From assembly GCA_029266525.1 (NCBI GenBank), contig JAQSWQ010000028.1:1-63587 (forward strand): a stretch of 63,587 nt of DNA, written 5' to 3'. Positions 8,163-16,914 of this stretch are shown here, piece by piece. The DNA is from Microvirga sp. (GTDB taxonomy: Bacteria > Pseudomonadota > Alphaproteobacteria > Rhizobiales > Beijerinckiaceae). Under the pieces are notes generated by a model. That model worked only from the letters and a program-made list of their open reading frames with translations, was not told the DNA's origin and ran no database searches. The first letter of the stretch is position 1. Every line of letters starts with the position of its first letter. The position numbers were made by a program, and so were the translations under genes.

Positions 8163-9547
8163 CGCGACCTCTCCCTTGTGCGGGCGTCCGTCTTCGCCGT
8201 TCTCCGGCCGCTCCGGCGACGCTCGCCGCCGAGCGTTGTGACAAGCCAGCGCGCGGTGCGCAAGAGGCGAGCGTCGTTCCCGGGACGCCCGACCAGCTGC
8301 ACGCCGACGGGCAGGCCGGCTTCGGATCGCAGGAGCGGCAGCGTCACGGCCGGCGTGCCGAGATAGGTCCAAGGCGTACAAAAGACCGGGTTGCCGGTGC
8401 TCTCGAGGCCAATAGGCGCCTCGCCGGGGGCGGCCGGGGTCAGAACGGCGTCGAACTCGTCGAAAATCGCTTCCAGCGCGGCGTTGAGGGAGGCTCTCGC
8501 AGCGACCGCGCGCAGATAGTCGACGGCCGAAGAGCCGCGCCCGCTCTCGATCAGCTGGCGCAGACGATCGCTGAGCCGATCGGCGCCCCGCTCGTAGTCG
8601 CGATGGAGGTTGTGGGCCATCTCGGCTGCCATCACGATTCCATGGAACTCGATCGCGTGCTCGAAGCCCGATCTGAGCTGGAGCTCCGTCGCTTGCGCGC
8701 CGAGTGCCTCGACGAGTTCGCCGAAGCCTTCCCTCGTCGCGGGCTCCGCTTGATCCCACGCCGGCGTCCGGACGAAAGCAAAGCGCGGAGGCAGCGGCGG
8801 TTCCGACGCCGCCACGGCAGCTAACGGCGGCGTTGCGCGCGGCTTCGTGTCGGGGTCCTCCTCGTCGAAGCCGGCAAGGCATTCCGCGAGCAGCGCCGCG
8901 TCCTCGACCGTGCGGGCGAAGACGCCCACGTGGTCGAGCGTGCGCGAGAGAAGCAGCGCACCCGTGCGTGGAATGAGGCCATGGGTGGGCTTGAAGCCGA
9001 CGACGCCGCAGAAGGAGGCCGGCCGGATCACCGAGCCGTTGGTTTGGGAACCGATCGCGCCCGGCACCATCGCGGCAGCGACGGCAGCCGCGGACCCGCT
9101 CGAGGATCCGCCCGGCGTTCGGGCGGGATCGTGCGGGTTCCTCGTCTTGCCAGGGTGAAAATAGGCGTATTCGGTCGTGACCGTCTTGCCCATGATCACT
9201 GCGCCGGCGGCCCGCAGCCGGGCGACCGCCGCTGCGTCCGCCCGCGGCGTGCGGCCGGCCCAGAGCGGCGAGCCGAACTCAGTCGGCATGTCATAGGTGT
9301 CGAAGATGTCCTTGACCCCGATCGGGACGCCGTGCAGCGGACCGTGAGGCCGGGCGCGCCGGTGGGCGTCGTCTGCGGCTTCAGCCTGCCTCAGCGTATG
9401 TTCGCGATCGAGGAAGGCCCAGGCTTCGATGTTTCCGTCGGCCTCCGCGATGCGGTCGAGGCAATCGCGCACGAGCTCGACGGAGCTGATGCGGCCGTCG
9501 CGAATGTCCGCGGCTGCCTGCGTGAGGCTGAGCCCCGCCAAGCTCAT
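8159..9547 (-). CDS. Amidase (amidase signature family, GatA-like)
   Basis: A 462-residue amidase-signature enzyme that hydrolyses or transfers amide nitrogen by a Ser-cisSer-Lys triad. Visible residues are K79 (GVPIGVKD), S148 (in GGSSSGSAA) and nucleophile S172 (SQTNGSVIRPA). There is no gatB or gatC neighbour, so it is unlikely to be the tRNA amidotransferase. It starts 31 bases after dctM on the same strand, which suggests that it processes a compound imported by the TRAP transporter, for example an amide-containing carboxylate. The substrate cannot be read from sequence. Confidence 0.88.
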   Translation of the reverse strand: MSLAGLSLTQAAADIRDGRISSVELVRDCLDRIAEADGNIEAWAFLDREHTLRQAEAADDAHRRARPHGPLHGVPIGVKDIFDTYDMPTEFGSPLWAGRTPRADAAAVARLRAAGAVIMGKTVTTEYAYFHPGKTRNPHDPARTPGGSSSGSAAAVAAAMVPGAIGSQTNGSVIRPASFCGVVGFKPTHGLIPRTGALLLSRTLDHVGVFARTVEDAALLAECLAGFDEEDPDTKPRATPPLAAVAASEPPLPPRFAFVRTPAWDQAEPATREGFGELVEALGAQATELQLRSGFEHAIEFHGIVMAAEMAHNLHRDYERGADRLSDRLRQLIESGRGSSAVDYLRAVAARASLNAALEAIFDEFDAVLTPAAPGEAPIGLESTGNPVFCTPWTYLGTPAVTLPLLRSEAGLPVGVQLVGRPGNDARLLRTARWLVTTLGGERRRSGRRTAKTDARTRERSR

Positions 9548-9578
9548 GCGAGGCGAACCGCGCCCGGACCGAAGGCGC

Positions 9579-10928
9579 TCAACGTGGCGTGTAGAGGTAG
9601 TCCGGCAGCCACAACGCGATCTGCGGGAAGATGTAGACGAGGATCATGGTCGCGAAGACCATAAAGACGAACGGCAGCGAGCCCGAGAAGATGTCGGCGA
9701 GCTTCACATGCGGCGGCGCGACGCCCTTGAGATAGAAGGCGGCCATGGCGACCGGGGGGGTGTTGAAGGCGGTCTGCGTGTTGAGCGCCACCAGGATGCC
9801 GAAGAAGATCGGGTTGATCCCGAAATCGTCGAGCAGCGGCAGGAAGATCGGAACGAAGATGATGATGATCTCGGTCCATTCCAGCGGCCAGCCGAGCAGG
9901 AAGATCAGGGCCTGCGTCAGAATCAGGAACATCGTCGGCGACAGGTTGAGCGAGAGGAAGAACTGCTCGATCACGGCCTGGCCGCCGAGAAGCGCGAACA
10001 CGGACGAGAAGGTCCACGAGCCGATGAACAGGTAGCAGACCATCGCGGTTGCGCGCGCGGTCAGAAAGACGGAGTCGCGCAGCATGATGAAGTTGAGCGA
10101 GCGATAGCCGGCGGCCAGCACGATGGCGCCGAGCGCCCCGATGCCGGCGGCCTCCGACGGCGTCGCCAACCCGAACAGGATCGCGCCGAGCACCGATACG
10201 ATCAGGATGGCGAGCGGGAAGAATGAGGTCAGCAGGGACCACAGCACCTCGGTGAACGGGATGTTGGTCTCTTCCGGCGGCAGCTTGGGGCAAAGCGCCG
10301 GGTTGATCATGGCGCGGGCGATGACGTAGATCATGTAGAGGCCGGTGAGCAGGAAGCCCGGCAGGAACGCGGCCGCGTACAGCTTCACAGCCGAGACGCC
10401 TGCGGTCGCCGCGTAGACGATGAGCAGGATGCTCGGCGGAATCAGGATGCCGAGGCAGCCGCCGGCGCAGATGACGCCGGCGGAAAGCTTCACGTCGTAG
10501 CCGGCGCGCAGCATGGCCGGGAAGGCCAGCAGCCCCATCAAGGTGACGACCGCGCCGACGATGCCCGTAGCGGTCGCGAACATGGCGCAGGTGGCGAGCG
10601 TCGCGACGGCGAGCGCGCCCGGGACGTTCTTCATCGAGATCTGAAGCGAGCGGAACAGGCGGTCGAGAATGTTGGCGCGCTCGACGAGATAGCCCATGAA
10701 CAGAAAGAGCGGGACCGCCACCAGCACGTCGTTCGAGGTCACCTCAAAGGTCTTCTGCACCAGGAGTGTGAAGATGCGATTCTCGAAGATTTGCTGGCCG
10801 GGCGTGTAGTAGGCGTAGAAGCCGAAGCCGACGCCCATCGCGATGAGCGTGAAGGCGATCGGGAACCCGAGCATGATGATGAAGATGAACAGCCCCAGCA
10901 TCAGCATGCCGACTTGCGGATCGGTCAT
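9579..10928 (-). CDS. TRAP transporter large permease (DctM)
   Basis: A 449-residue, very hydrophobic protein with about 12 membrane helices, the ion-translocating subunit of a Na+-driven TRAP transporter. Typical DctM features include the N-terminal GLFIFIIMLGFPIAF, the AVPLFLFMGYLVE segment, GGCLGILIPPSILLIVYA, and NTPPVAMAAFYLKGVAPP near the C terminus. Its ATG overlaps the end of dctQ by 4 bases (ATGA), and the amidase follows after 31 bases. The operon order dctP-dctQ-dctM is canonical. Confidence 0.94.
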   Translation of the reverse strand: MTDPQVGMLMLGLFIFIIMLGFPIAFTLIAMGVGFGFYAYYTPGQQIFENRIFTLLVQKTFEVTSNDVLVAVPLFLFMGYLVERANILDRLFRSLQISMKNVPGALAVATLATCAMFATATGIVGAVVTLMGLLAFPAMLRAGYDVKLSAGVICAGGCLGILIPPSILLIVYAATAGVSAVKLYAAAFLPGFLLTGLYMIYVIARAMINPALCPKLPPEETNIPFTEVLWSLLTSFFPLAILIVSVLGAILFGLATPSEAAGIGALGAIVLAAGYRSLNFIMLRDSVFLTARATAMVCYLFIGSWTFSSVFALLGGQAVIEQFFLSLNLSPTMFLILTQALIFLLGWPLEWTEIIIIFVPIFLPLLDDFGINPIFFGILVALNTQTAFNTPPVAMAAFYLKGVAPPHVKLADIFSGSLPFVFMVFATMILVYIFPQIALWLPDYLYTPR

Positions 10929-11548
10929 GCTCCCGTCTCCTTGTGCCCAGTGAGGGGTTTCGCCGCTTCCGCTTCCGCTTCGGCGAGATGGTGCTTCTCG
11001 TGCAGGATGGCCGACTCGGTCTCTTCGACATCGTGCAGACGCTGCGGCCAGACGCCGAGCCGGATGCACAACACGCAGCGGATGATCTCGGCGATTCCCT
11101 GGATCAGCAGCAGAACGCCGGTCACCGGGATCAGCGCCTTGAGCGGGAAGACCGGCACGCCGGCCGGGCTGAAGATGCTGACCTCCCGGAATCGCACCGA
11201 CATCGCGGCGAAATTCCAGCCTGCGTACATGAAGGCGCAGACCGCTGGCAGGAAGAAGATGATGTAGAGGACGAGGTCCATGCTGGCCTGCGTCCGCGGC
11301 TTCCAGAAGCGATAGAGCACGTCGGCGCGGACGTGGCCGTTCCGGGCGAGCGTATATGCGCCGGCCATGAGGAACAACGCGCCGTAGTTGATGTAGCTGA
11401 AGTCGAAGGCCCAGGTGGTCGGCGCGCGCAGCACATAGCGCACGAGCACCTCGTAGCTGATGCCGAGCGTGAGCACGAGGATCAGCCACGCGAACGCCTT
11501 GCCGACCCACGTGCTGAGCGAGTCGATGAAGTGAAGAAACGCGGTCAT
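10925..11548 (-). CDS. TRAP transporter small permease (DctQ)
   Basis: A 207-residue inner-membrane protein with four membrane helices, for example WVGKAFAWLILVLTLGISYEVLVRY at the N terminus with the family signature segment EVLVRYVLRAPTTWAFD. It is the small integral subunit that pairs with DctM. The C-terminal ~40 residues are a charged, Glu/His/Ala-rich cytoplasmic tail (HEKHHLAEAEAEAA), longer than in many homologues. It starts about 106 bases after dctP, with a strong hairpin in between. Confidence 0.92.
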   Translation of the reverse strand: MTAFLHFIDSLSTWVGKAFAWLILVLTLGISYEVLVRYVLRAPTTWAFDFSYINYGALFLMAGAYTLARNGHVRADVLYRFWKPRTQASMDLVLYIIFFLPAVCAFMYAGWNFAAMSVRFREVSIFSPAGVPVFPLKALIPVTGVLLLIQGIAEIIRCVLCIRLGVWPQRLHDVEETESAILHEKHHLAEAEAEAAKPLTGHKETGA

Positions 11549-11593
11549 TCGGGTGCAGTTCGCGCGGGGAGTGACTTAGGCTCTTTCAAGAAA

Positions 11594-11620
11594 GTGGGCG
11601 GCGCGCCGCACGCCGCCCAC
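11594..11620 (-). terminator. Intercistronic hairpin between dctP and dctQ
   Basis: GTGGGCGGCG (11594-11603) and CGCCGCCCAC (11611-11620) form a perfect 10-bp stem with a 7-base loop. There is no T run downstream on the minus strand. Such hairpins after binding-protein genes typically protect the upstream mRNA and reduce expression of the permease genes; that role is inferred here. Confidence 0.6.
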
Positions 11621-11654
11621 TACTGGTCCGGTGCCTTCGAGCGCCCGGAAGAAG

Positions 11655-12678
11655 TCAGATCTTCAGCACGCCCGGGAAGTGGTGCTCGTAGGCGCCGCGG
11701 TAGTCGGTCGCGTTGGTCATGTTGTAGTACACGACCCGCTTCACCCACTCCTTCTGCGAGTCCATCACCTTCTTCATGAAGGGATCGGAGGCGAGCTGGG
11801 CGATGAGCCTAGTCCATGCCCTTCCACTCGTTGGCGGAGGAGACGGCCTCGGCGGCGTATTGGAGGATCGCCTGCTGCTCCTTCGGCAGGCCGTTGAACT
11901 TCGTCCGGTTGAACATGATCTCGAAATACTCGGTCGCCTGGTGGTGGCTGCCGAGCATGTAGTTCTTGGCGACGTCCTGGGCCCCGAAGCGGCGGTCCGA
12001 GGTTGGGTTGTTGAACTCGAAGCCGTCGATGACGCCGCGCTCCATCGCCGGCACGATCTCGCCGCCGGGAAGCTGTGCCACCGCGAGGCCCATCGCCTGC
12101 ATGAGGTCGGCGGCGAGGCCGACGGTGCGGTACTTGAGGCCACGCATGTCGGCGGCGCTGTTGATCGGCTTCTTGAACCAGCCGAGCGGCTGGGTCGGCA
12201 TCGGCATCGCGAAGAAGCTCTTGATGTTGACCTTCATGATCTGGGTCTGGAGCTCTTCGAACAACTCCTTGCCGCCGCCGTTGTGGATCCAGCCGAGGCC
12301 CTCATTGGCGTTGAAGCCGAACACCGGGCCGGTGCCGAAGAGCGAGGCCGCCTTGTGCTTGCCGTACCAGTAGACGGTCACGGTGTGGGCCGCGTCGATC
12401 TGGCCGCCATGGACGCCGTCGAAGACCTGGAAGGGATGCACGACCGAGCCGCCGACGAGGTAGTCGATCTTGAGCCGCCCGCCAGCCATGGCGTTGACGC
12501 GCTCGACATAGTCCATGGCCATCTCGTTGAAGACGTCCTTGGCGCCCCAGGAGCCCTGCATCTTCAAGGTGGCGGTCTGTGCGCGCGATACCTGCGGCAT
12601 GGCGACGGCGGCGGTGCCCGCCACCGCTGCTCCGGTCAGAAACTTGCGGCGGCTGGTGACGGTCTTTTTCTCTTTCAT
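11655..12678 (-). pseudogene. TRAP transporter substrate-binding protein DctP, frameshifted
   Basis: Periplasmic binding protein of the TRAP operon. The start at 12678 follows GGGAGGG and opens a Tat signal peptide (SRRKFLTGAAVAGTAAVAMP, then SRA-Q). The body carries the DctP hallmark LKYRTVGLAADLMQAMG and resembles TakP-type keto-acid binders. The reading frame stops at TAG (11809-11811) after EWKGMD, but the next frame continues with LIAQLASDPFMKKVMDSQKE to GVLKI. Removing one base (A11811 on the plus strand) joins the two as MDRLIAQLASDPF. So there is a single-base insertion about 52 codons from the end: mutation, sequencing error, or +1 frameshifting. Confidence 0.85.
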
Positions 12679-12843
12679 GAGGTTTCCCTCCCTAGGGATG
12701 CTTAGTTTGGCCAGTCCGGTCTCTCGCCGGCTGGAATACAGCATGCCTAGAATCCGCGAGCGCACAAGAGGGCTTGGCCGGTCCCGCAACTCTCGCTCAC
12801 AGCCTCTTGAGGCGACGAGCACTTGGCCCGTTGGCGTCTCGCA

Positions 12844-13617
12844 CTACTCGCGCGCCCGCTCCAGCCTGAAGATCCGCGGCTTCGGGGTCAGCACCACGCA
12901 GAGATGGCCGAGCGCGTCGCCGCCCATGATGTAATGATAGGCGGCGAAGCGGGTCATGAGGTCCTGCTCGTAAAGGGCGACCGCGTCGGCGCGGCAGAGA
13001 AGGAACTTCGCCGCTGCAACGATGTCCTCCCGGTCGATGACGCACATGAGCCGCATGTCGGGGTGCGCTCTCAGGTGCTGATGCACCGCGACGACGAGGA
13101 AGGGAAATTCGGGGTGCAGCACGTCGTCGATGGCAATCACGCCTTGGGGAGAGAGCACGCTCTGCGCGAGCGCGAGGTCGCTCGCGACCGTCTCCGGGCT
13201 ATGGTCGCCGTCGATGTGAAGGAAACGCACCGGCTTTCCGTCGGTGGCGTTGCGCAGCTCGATCGGCGCGATGTTGCGGCTGTCGCGCCTCACGGCCGCG
13301 ACCCGCTCCGGCCCAACCCCGTTCGCGCGGCAGTTCGCGAGAAAGCGCTCCTCCACCTGCTCGTCTGGCCAGTCGAAGGTATCGAACCCGTAGGCGCGCT
13401 CGCCCGGCTCGAGCGCCAGCGCCATTGCGACCAGGAATCGGCCCTCGAAGGTGCCGATCTCGACGACCGGCCCCTTGAAGCCGGCTTCGGCCTGGCGCCG
13501 CAACACCCTGGCGCAGATTGCGGCCGAGAAGCGCGAGGACATGCCGGGAACGCGCTCGAAGCCGTCGGCGAGATAGGCATCGACCGGCCCGTATCCGCAG
13601 AAGATCTCGGTGCTCAT
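12844..13617 (-). CDS. Class I SAM-dependent methyltransferase-like protein
   Basis: A 257-residue protein of the Methyltransf_24 type. The SAM-binding motif I is VVEIGTFEGRFL, followed by an acidic FDTFDWPDE region and motif-II-like VRFLHIDGDHSPE. The downstream VIAIDDVLHPEFPF fits the motif region after beta-4. Enzymes of this group methylate small molecules or sugars; the substrate is unknown. The ATG at 13617 avoids overlap with the upstream TPR gene (gap 19 bases), although it has no strong ribosome-binding site, which suggests coupling to that gene. Confidence 0.75.
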   Translation of the reverse strand: MSTEIFCGYGPVDAYLADGFERVPGMSSRFSAAICARVLRRQAEAGFKGPVVEIGTFEGRFLVAMALALEPGERAYGFDTFDWPDEQVEERFLANCRANGVGPERVAAVRRDSRNIAPIELRNATDGKPVRFLHIDGDHSPETVASDLALAQSVLSPQGVIAIDDVLHPEFPFLVVAVHQHLRAHPDMRLMCVIDREDIVAAAKFLLCRADAVALYEQDLMTRFAAYHYIMGGDALGHLCVVLTPKPRIFRLERARE

Positions 13618-13636
13618 GGCAGGATGCAGGAGGCGG

Positions 13637-14086
13637 TTACCGCGGCTTCTCGGCCTTCTCGATTGCTTCCGCGAGATCCTGCGCTTCCTCGCAGCTGCCG
13701 CAGAGGCCTTTGAGATAGGCGAGTTGCTCCTTCGCCTTCGCGAGGTCTCCCGTCTCGACATACCACTCGCCGAGATACTCGTTGGCCCCGAGGTGAGTTG
13801 GATTGAGGGTCAGGGCTTCATCGTAGAAAGCTTTCGCGGTCGGGTAGTCCTTGAGCTTGCGGTGGCAGAAGCCCAGCCAGTTCGGGATGTCGGCCGAAGT
13901 CTTGAACTCGCTCTTGATTGCAGCGAGCAGCGGGATGGCCGACCGGTACTCGCCGGCTTTGATCAGGGTTCGGGCCCGCTCATAGAGCGGGTTTCCGTTC
14001 AGGTCCGAAAAATCCGGGCCGACCGCTAGCGCGGAGCCTGCGAGGCTGACTGCGAGAACGGCGGCGAAGAACGGGCGGCGCGGCAT
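13637..14086 (-). CDS. Periplasmic TPR-repeat protein
   Basis: A 149-residue exported protein. A signal peptide (FFAAVLAVSLAGSALA) precedes two or three tetratricopeptide repeats, visible as YERARTLIKAGEYRSAIPLL, NWLGFCHRKLKDYPTAKAFYDEALTLNPTH and NEYLGEWYVETGDLAKAKEQL (quoted in separate pieces). TPRs mediate protein contacts. The C-terminal LCGSC pair could form a disulfide. The start at 14086 was preferred to one 24 codons upstream because it gives the signal peptide and has CCGGAG eight bases before it. Confidence 0.78.
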   Translation of the reverse strand: MPRRPFFAAVLAVSLAGSALAVGPDFSDLNGNPLYERARTLIKAGEYRSAIPLLAAIKSEFKTSADIPNWLGFCHRKLKDYPTAKAFYDEALTLNPTHLGANEYLGEWYVETGDLAKAKEQLAYLKGLCGSCEEAQDLAEAIEKAEKPR

Positions 14087-14193
14087 GTCGGCACTCCGGG
14101 TAGCCTCGAAGCCTAGCAGCTTTTCGCGAACCTGCAGGGCGCTCGCGGGGTTATCCATGCCGAGAACCCCGAAGAGCGACGGCGGAGGACGGC

Positions 14194-14583
14194 ATGGACA
14201 TCGCCCTGGATAAGGTCTGCGAGCTCATCCTGCGCGCGCGCGCGGTCGATGTGAAGGAGGGGATGACCGATCCCGCCTCCGGTTCGAACCCGATCGACGA
14301 TGGCTCGACCGACGTACTGACCGACGCGCCCGACGACATGACCGAATCCGAGATCCGCGAGATGATCGCGGGACTGAACGAGGACGAGCGCCACGATCTC
14401 ATCGCGCTCGTCTATATCGGGCGGGGCGATTTCGAGCCCGAGGAATGGGGCGGGGCCGTGCGGCTTGCCCGCGAACGCGAGGATTCCGCGAGCCTCTCGA
14501 CCGCGGACTGGCTCCTGGGCATCCCGAACCTTGCCGATCTCCTCGACGAGGGGCTCGCGGCCATGGGGCGCAGCTGCGCCTGA
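14194..14583 (+). CDS. DUF3775 family protein
   Basis: A 129-residue protein with the DUF3775 pattern: LNEDERHDLIALVYIGRGDF, then EEWGGAVRLARE, and TADWLLGIPNLADLLDEGL at the C terminus. DUF3775 proteins are common single-copy genes in Hyphomicrobiales and other alphaproteobacteria; their function is unknown. The gene is divergent from the TPR gene, with about 107 bases between the two starts, so a bidirectional promoter region is likely. GGAGGA at 14183-14188 precedes the ATG. Confidence 0.82.
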   Translation: MDIALDKVCELILRARAVDVKEGMTDPASGSNPIDDGSTDVLTDAPDDMTESEIREMIAGLNEDERHDLIALVYIGRGDFEPEEWGGAVRLAREREDSASLSTADWLLGIPNLADLLDEGLAAMGRSCA

Positions 14584-14778
14584 CGGCAGGTTCGGCGCGC
14601 CGGCGCGGGTCTGCGGCTCTTCGAGATCACGCTCGAGCCGAAGAGCGGCTCGCCCACCGGTCGCCCGATGGCCGATCTTGAGGAAGGCCACAACCGCGGC
14701 GCTCTAGACTAGACATCGAGAGCTGCGCTCCGGCCTGAAAGGCCGGAGCTGCTCCTCCTCGAGGGCTGGCCGTATCGC

Positions 14779-14943
14779 TCAGTAGCCCGATGCGAATTTA
14801 TGTCCGCAGTTGCACCACACGTCGTCGCCGCGCACATGCCTATGTTGCACGACGCGGACATGGCGCGTCACGTGCCGCTCGGCATAGGAGTGCGTGTGGA
14901 CCTTGGCCCGGCGATGGAACGTGTTGTGCCGGTGCAGCACGGT
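14779..14943 (-). other. In-frame continuation of the His-rich gene beyond an amber codon
   Basis: Reading on in frame past the TAG at 14944-14946 gives 54 more codons before TGA at 14779-14781. The extension keeps the character of the protein (LHRHNTFHRR, KVHTHSYAERH, RHVRVVQHRHV) and ends with WCNCGHKFASGY, a Cys pair that mirrors the CVGC of the upstream part. This looks like real coding sequence separated by one nonsense codon. It may be a recent mutation, a sequencing error, or a read-through product. Confidence 0.6.
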
Positions 14944-15237
14944 CTACTTGTGGACGATCTTGTGCTTGTGGATCGTCAGGTGACGGTGGTTCAGCGTGTG
15001 CTTGTGCAGGACCAGCCGGTTGTGGTTCACCACCCGCGTGGTCGGGATGACCTTGGTGTGGTGGACGACCCGGGTGTGATGCACCTTGCTCGAGGTGTTC
15101 ACCACCTTGCTGGGCTTCAGGTTGCAGCCGACGCAGGAGCCCGACCGGTTATGCCTGCCGCCGGCGGACGCGGGCTCGGCGAACAAGGCGAGCCCAAGCA
15201 CGAGCCCGCTCAGCAACAACAATACTCTTGAGACCAT
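14944..15237 (-). CDS. His-rich secreted protein (ends at an internal amber codon)
   Basis: A 97-residue exported protein. The signal peptide (RVLLLLSGLVLGLALFAEPASA) is followed by GGRHNRSGSCVGCNLKPSKVV and then a His/Val/Lys-rich region built from repeats of the form VHHTRVVHHTKV and HKHTLNHRHLTIHKHK. Such sequences can bind metal ions (Zn, Cu, Ni), which is inference. The ORF ends at TAG 14944-14946, yet the same frame continues with matching composition for 54 codons (see 14779-14943). The start ATG 15237 was chosen for the signal peptide. It is divergent from the gene at 15408. Confidence 0.7.
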   Translation of the reverse strand: MVSRVLLLLSGLVLGLALFAEPASAGGRHNRSGSCVGCNLKPSKVVNTSSKVHHTRVVHHTKVIPTTRVVNHNRLVLHKHTLNHRHLTIHKHKIVHK

Positions 15238-15407
15238 GACGACACCCTCGCGCGGCCGGACGAATCCGGCCTCGGAGAAGTCCGCCGCAACTTCCCATTG
15301 AGCCTCCGAGTTCAGGGAAGAGGGAAAGCTTAAGCTTGTCAACCCGAAACTTGCGCCGCACCCCGCGACGGGCGCCATTTTGGCCAGAATCGACTAAGGA
15401 CGCTTCC

Positions 15408-16595
15408 ATGAAGACCCTATCTGAGGCCGCACCACGGCGTGGCGGGGCGCGGCGGCTGCCCGCTCGCCTGCCTCAGGCGGCGGCCGTGCTCGCCTTCGTG
15501 GGCATCGCGAGCGGAGGCCTGCTCTGGGCCCGGCAAGGCCTCGATCCCGGCGCGGGCCCGCTCGATGCGCATCGGTCCCTCGCGGCGTCGCTCAGGCCCG
15601 CAGCGCTGGCGGGGCCGGATCCGCTCATGCGCGAGCCCGTCATCATGCCGGTCACTGTTGCGCTCCTCGTCTCGGCGGCCGCACGGATCGGCGACAAGGC
15701 CGGCAGCAGGGCCCTCGGGGATCGGCTTCTCGCCGCGTCGGGCGGCCCAAGCCCCGGCTGGGGACTGGGATTTGCTTTCGACGCGTTCGCGGACGGCTCG
15801 ACGAACCCGCCGAGCGCGATCTACGGCACGGACACTGCAATCGCAGCCGGAGCGCTCCTCGACGTCTTCGAGATGACGGGCGACGACAAATATCTTGATG
15901 CCGCAGCAGCGGCGCTGGATCACTACCGCGCCATGGCAATCCGGAATGCGAAGGGCCTCTTCATGGCCTATTCCGACCAGCCGAGCGACCGCATCCCGGT
16001 CTACGCCAATTCGGCGCTGCTGATGGGCGCGTACGCGCGGGTCGGAATGCTCGCCGGCAGGGCGGGCTTCACCGATCTGGCCGACGAGCTCTTCCGCGGG
16101 CTGCGGTCGGAGAAGTGGGAAACGGAGCTCGGCGCCGCCTGGCCGTACAGCGCCGAGAACCCGTTCTGGAACGACGCCGTGAACGCGGGCGCGATCGGTT
16201 TCGGCATCGCGGTGTACTCCAGGCACAGGCCGGTGCCGGCTGCGGAGCTCGACGCCGTGAAAGCCTATCTGCGCAGCTTTCTCCGGGATGACGACGTCTT
16301 GGAGTTCGCGCCGCACGCGAAGCTCAAGCCGAAGCTGCTTCGACCGACGCCGATCTTCGGCGTCGGCATGCTGATGAGCGCGCTCGCCGAGCTCGGCGAC
16401 TGTGAAACCGCTCGGGCGCTCGCCGGACGGCTTGGTCCCTATCGCCTGCCCGAAGATCGTTTTGCGTATCTGCCGCGCGATCGTACCTATTTCCCCCGCG
16501 GTCAGGCCCACGCGGTTTGGGGATTGGCAACGGTGGAACGCGCCTGCCCGCACGCCGCAGGCGCAGCCGATCCGCCGAAGGAAACGGCTTCTTAA
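15408..16595 (+). CDS. Alpha/alpha-barrel protein, glycosidase- or epimerase-like
   Basis: A 395-residue exported or membrane-anchored protein. An Arg-rich start and a hydrophobic segment (about residues 24-42, AAAVLAFVGIASGGLLWA) precede a helical domain. The pattern IYGTDTAIAAGALLDVFEMTGDDKYLD followed by YANSALLMGAYAR suggests repeated helical hairpins of an (alpha/alpha)6 barrel, as in some glycoside hydrolases and in D-glucuronyl C5-epimerases. No catalytic residues can be assigned. The ATG at 15408 follows AAGGA by 7 bases; an upstream in-frame ATG is less likely. Confidence 0.6.
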   Translation: MKTLSEAAPRRGGARRLPARLPQAAAVLAFVGIASGGLLWARQGLDPGAGPLDAHRSLAASLRPAALAGPDPLMREPVIMPVTVALLVSAAARIGDKAGSRALGDRLLAASGGPSPGWGLGFAFDAFADGSTNPPSAIYGTDTAIAAGALLDVFEMTGDDKYLDAAAAALDHYRAMAIRNAKGLFMAYSDQPSDRIPVYANSALLMGAYARVGMLAGRAGFTDLADELFRGLRSEKWETELGAAWPYSAENPFWNDAVNAGAIGFGIAVYSRHRPVPAAELDAVKAYLRSFLRDDDVLEFAPHAKLKPKLLRPTPIFGVGMLMSALAELGDCETARALAGRLGPYRLPEDRFAYLPRDRTYFPRGQAHAVWGLATVERACPHAAGAADPPKETAS

Positions 16596-16641
16596 TCGCG
16601 GCACTCGAAACTCGGCCTCCGCTTTCGTCCGGGGTTCTGTT

Positions 16642-16914
16642 GTGAGTACCCGTGAGCGCCCGCACTCCCGTCCATTCCTGATGGAGCTTCTGATCGTGCT
16701 TGCGTGCCTCTGGGCCGGCGCCCAGTGGCTCCGCAGCACCGAGCCTGAGGACGCAGTCGCCTCCGCGAGCCGCCCGGCCGATCCGCTCGCGACGGGCTCG
16801 GTCCTCACAAGGCAGCCGGGGCGGGAGGACGGGAAGCCGGACCCATCCGGCAATGCCGATCTTGCGACCTTGAAAAGCCTCTTCGAGGCAGCGGCCATTC
16901 TCGGCCGGCGCTGA
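16642..16914 (+). CDS. Small single-pass membrane protein
   Basis: A 90-residue protein with GTG start. A basic N terminus (STRERPHSRPF) precedes one membrane helix (LMELLIVLACLWAGAQWL), followed by a disordered Pro/Ser/Asp-rich periplasmic part and a short helix (DLATLKSLFEAAAILGRR). It lies 46 bases after the alpha/alpha-barrel gene and may be cotranscribed. Its stop codon abuts the stop of the convergent P450 gene with no intervening base. No known family. Confidence 0.5.
   Translation: MSTRERPHSRPFLMELLIVLACLWAGAQWLRSTEPEDAVASASRPADPLATGSVLTRQPGREDGKPDPSGNADLATLKSLFEAAAILGRR

Noticed and set aside
8159-9547. GatA subunit of the Asp/Glu-tRNA amidotransferase
   Set aside because: No gatB or gatC is present and the gene belongs to a TRAP operon, so a small-molecule amidase is more likely.
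9579-11510. A 643-codon frame that joins a DctM-like end to an unrelated start
   Set aside because: Only the last 449 codons (from 10928) are DctM; the upstream part is the wrong frame of dctQ.
14779-15237. Amber codon reassigned as an amino acid genome-wide
   Set aside because: TAG ends other genes in the window, for example the HdeA-like gene at 1110 and the gene ending at 1462, so the codon works as a stop here.
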